A DNA stretch of 64,000 nt, taken from positions 558,001 through 622,000 of the forward strand of contig JACKIU010000002.1 in assembly GCA_020638295.1 (NCBI GenBank), read 5' to 3'. The position numbers were made by a program, and so were the translations under genes. Below are positions 63,340 through 64,000 of this stretch, piece by piece. The DNA comes from Rhodospirillales bacterium (GTDB lineage Bacteria; Pseudomonadota; Alphaproteobacteria; Micavibrionales; Micavibrionaceae). Every line of letters starts with the position of its first letter. Position 1 is the first letter of the stretch. Below the pieces are notes generated by a model, which was given only the letters and a program-made list of their open reading frames with translations, made no database searches and was not told the origin of the DNA.

Positions 63340-64000
63340 TTGACGATCAAGAGAAAAATCGCCGTGGCCAGTTTTGATTTTGTAGAGAGCGCATCGCATG
63401 CTTACCGATTTTTATGGGTTCAGCGCAGCGCTATTTTGCGTTTTTCGGCCATGGCGCTGGCGATCAAAATACTCAGCCTGATTGCTTTGGTGGTGTTTGG
63501 TTTGCAGGAATTTTCTTTGCGTCAGGGTCTCTATTTATTGCCGAGTTTTTTTATTGAAGGCTGGGCGATTGCGACTTTGGTTATTATGGCGTTGCATGAG
63601 CACGAAGCGCGCAGTGAAACGCGAAAATCAATTCTGGCGCCCGGAAAAGATACCGCGCGCAATATCAAGGCGGCGATGATTGTGTATGTGTTGACAAAGC
63701 TGATGTTATCCTTTGTTGTCGGTTCAGTTTATGGAGACCAGCAGGCGGCGCCAGAGGCCGCAGCATCAGAGCCGAGCATGCAGTCATTTTTTATGGCCCT
63801 TGTGATTATCGCATTCATGATTTGGGCGTTTCGGTTTTTGTGGATCTATATTCCGGTTGTGATGGGGCGGAGCGTGCGCGAATATCTGGCGCGCTTCCGG
63901 GCTTATTCAGACTCGTTTCCGATGCTGGGGGTATGGATTTTGTGTTTTGTTCCGGCGATGATAGCGCTGAAAGTGCTGGCTGAGATGTTCGGCGGGGTTA
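63340..64000 (+). CDS. Membrane protein of unknown function, 3' end cut by window
   Basis: The first 220 residues are visible, from a TTG with AGGGGA seven bases upstream (a GTG at 63364 would be the other option). There are at least four hydrophobic segments: FSAMALAIKILSLIALVVFG, SFFIEGWAIATLVIMALHE, AAMIVYVLTKLMLSFVVGSV and SFFMALVIIAFMIWAFRFLW, with a basic cytoplasmic loop. No family recognised. It is divergent from ctaA with about 80 bases between them. Confidence 0.7.
   Translation, partial: MTIKRKIAVASFDFVESASHAYRFLWVQRSAILRFSAMALAIKILSLIALVVFGLQEFSLRQGLYLLPSFFIEGWAIATLVIMALHEHEARSETRKSILAPGKDTARNIKAAMIVYVLTKLMLSFVVGSVYGDQQAAPEAAASEPSMQSFFMALVIIAFMIWAFRFLWIYIPVVMGRSVREYLARFRAYSDSFPMLGVWILCFVPAMIALKVLAEMFGGV

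Overview
The window reads as chromosomal DNA of an alphaproteobacterium. The evidence is the tsaE / nucleotidyltransferase / addB / addA / trxA gene order, a COX15-type heme A synthase, a SerA-MetE-MetF-RsmB housekeeping set, and five perfect copies of the alphaproteobacterial CtrA box (TTAA-N7-TTAA), all in intergenic DNA. I cannot fix the order or genus. Nearly every gene has a bacterial housekeeping or envelope role. There is no prophage, CRISPR array or rRNA.

Layout. 1-7.3 kb: AsmA-like protein (cut by the window edge), bcp, an alpha/beta hydrolase, then an Fe-S/sulfur group (Rrf2 regulator, CtrA-box orphan, cysteine desulfurase, 2Fe-2S ferredoxin, Dabb protein), a CheY-like protein and mnmA. 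7.4-14.2 kb: gyrB, hisC, a degenerate receiver protein, typA. 14.4-22.8 kb: exported protein, tsaE, murU-like gene and addB-addA. 22.8-26.5 kb: trxA, then thrS-tspO-infC on the minus strand. 26.5-40.8 kb: a complete type I secretion locus on the minus strand, made of a giant RTX/VWA adhesin of about 2760 residues, TolC, ABC transporter, small membrane protein and HlyD. 40.8-42.2 kb: a 1.35 kb gene-free regulatory region with two CtrA boxes, a DnaA box and a strong candidate for a structured RNA. 42.2-51.2 kb: response regulator plus helical partner, serA, an IS1595-family relic, a small CtrA-box orphan, tRNA-Met, rsmB, metE, metF. 51.3-64 kb: pilin-like protein, Leu/Glu-type dehydrogenase, a second candidate RNA, exported protein, glycosyltransferase, DUF898/M48 pair, a 1094-residue orphan behind a CtrA box, an acidic orphan, ctaA and a membrane protein cut by the window end.

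How it fits together. The adhesin and its own exporter form one functional unit. A perfect CtrA box upstream of the adhesin, with others upstream of three orphan genes and the first candidate RNA, suggests a cell-cycle-controlled surface programme. Two of the CtrA-box orphans carry a similar short module that resembles a peptidoglycan-binding repeat.

Sequence quality. mnmA (two sites) and serA are broken by single missing bases at or beside short homopolymer runs, and the adhesin by one extra base. For mnmA and serA this looks more like residual long-read error than gene decay. The strand composition also changes at about 51.3 kb (C over G to the left, G over C to the right, whatever the gene direction). 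That fits a replication origin, an inversion breakpoint or an assembly join.
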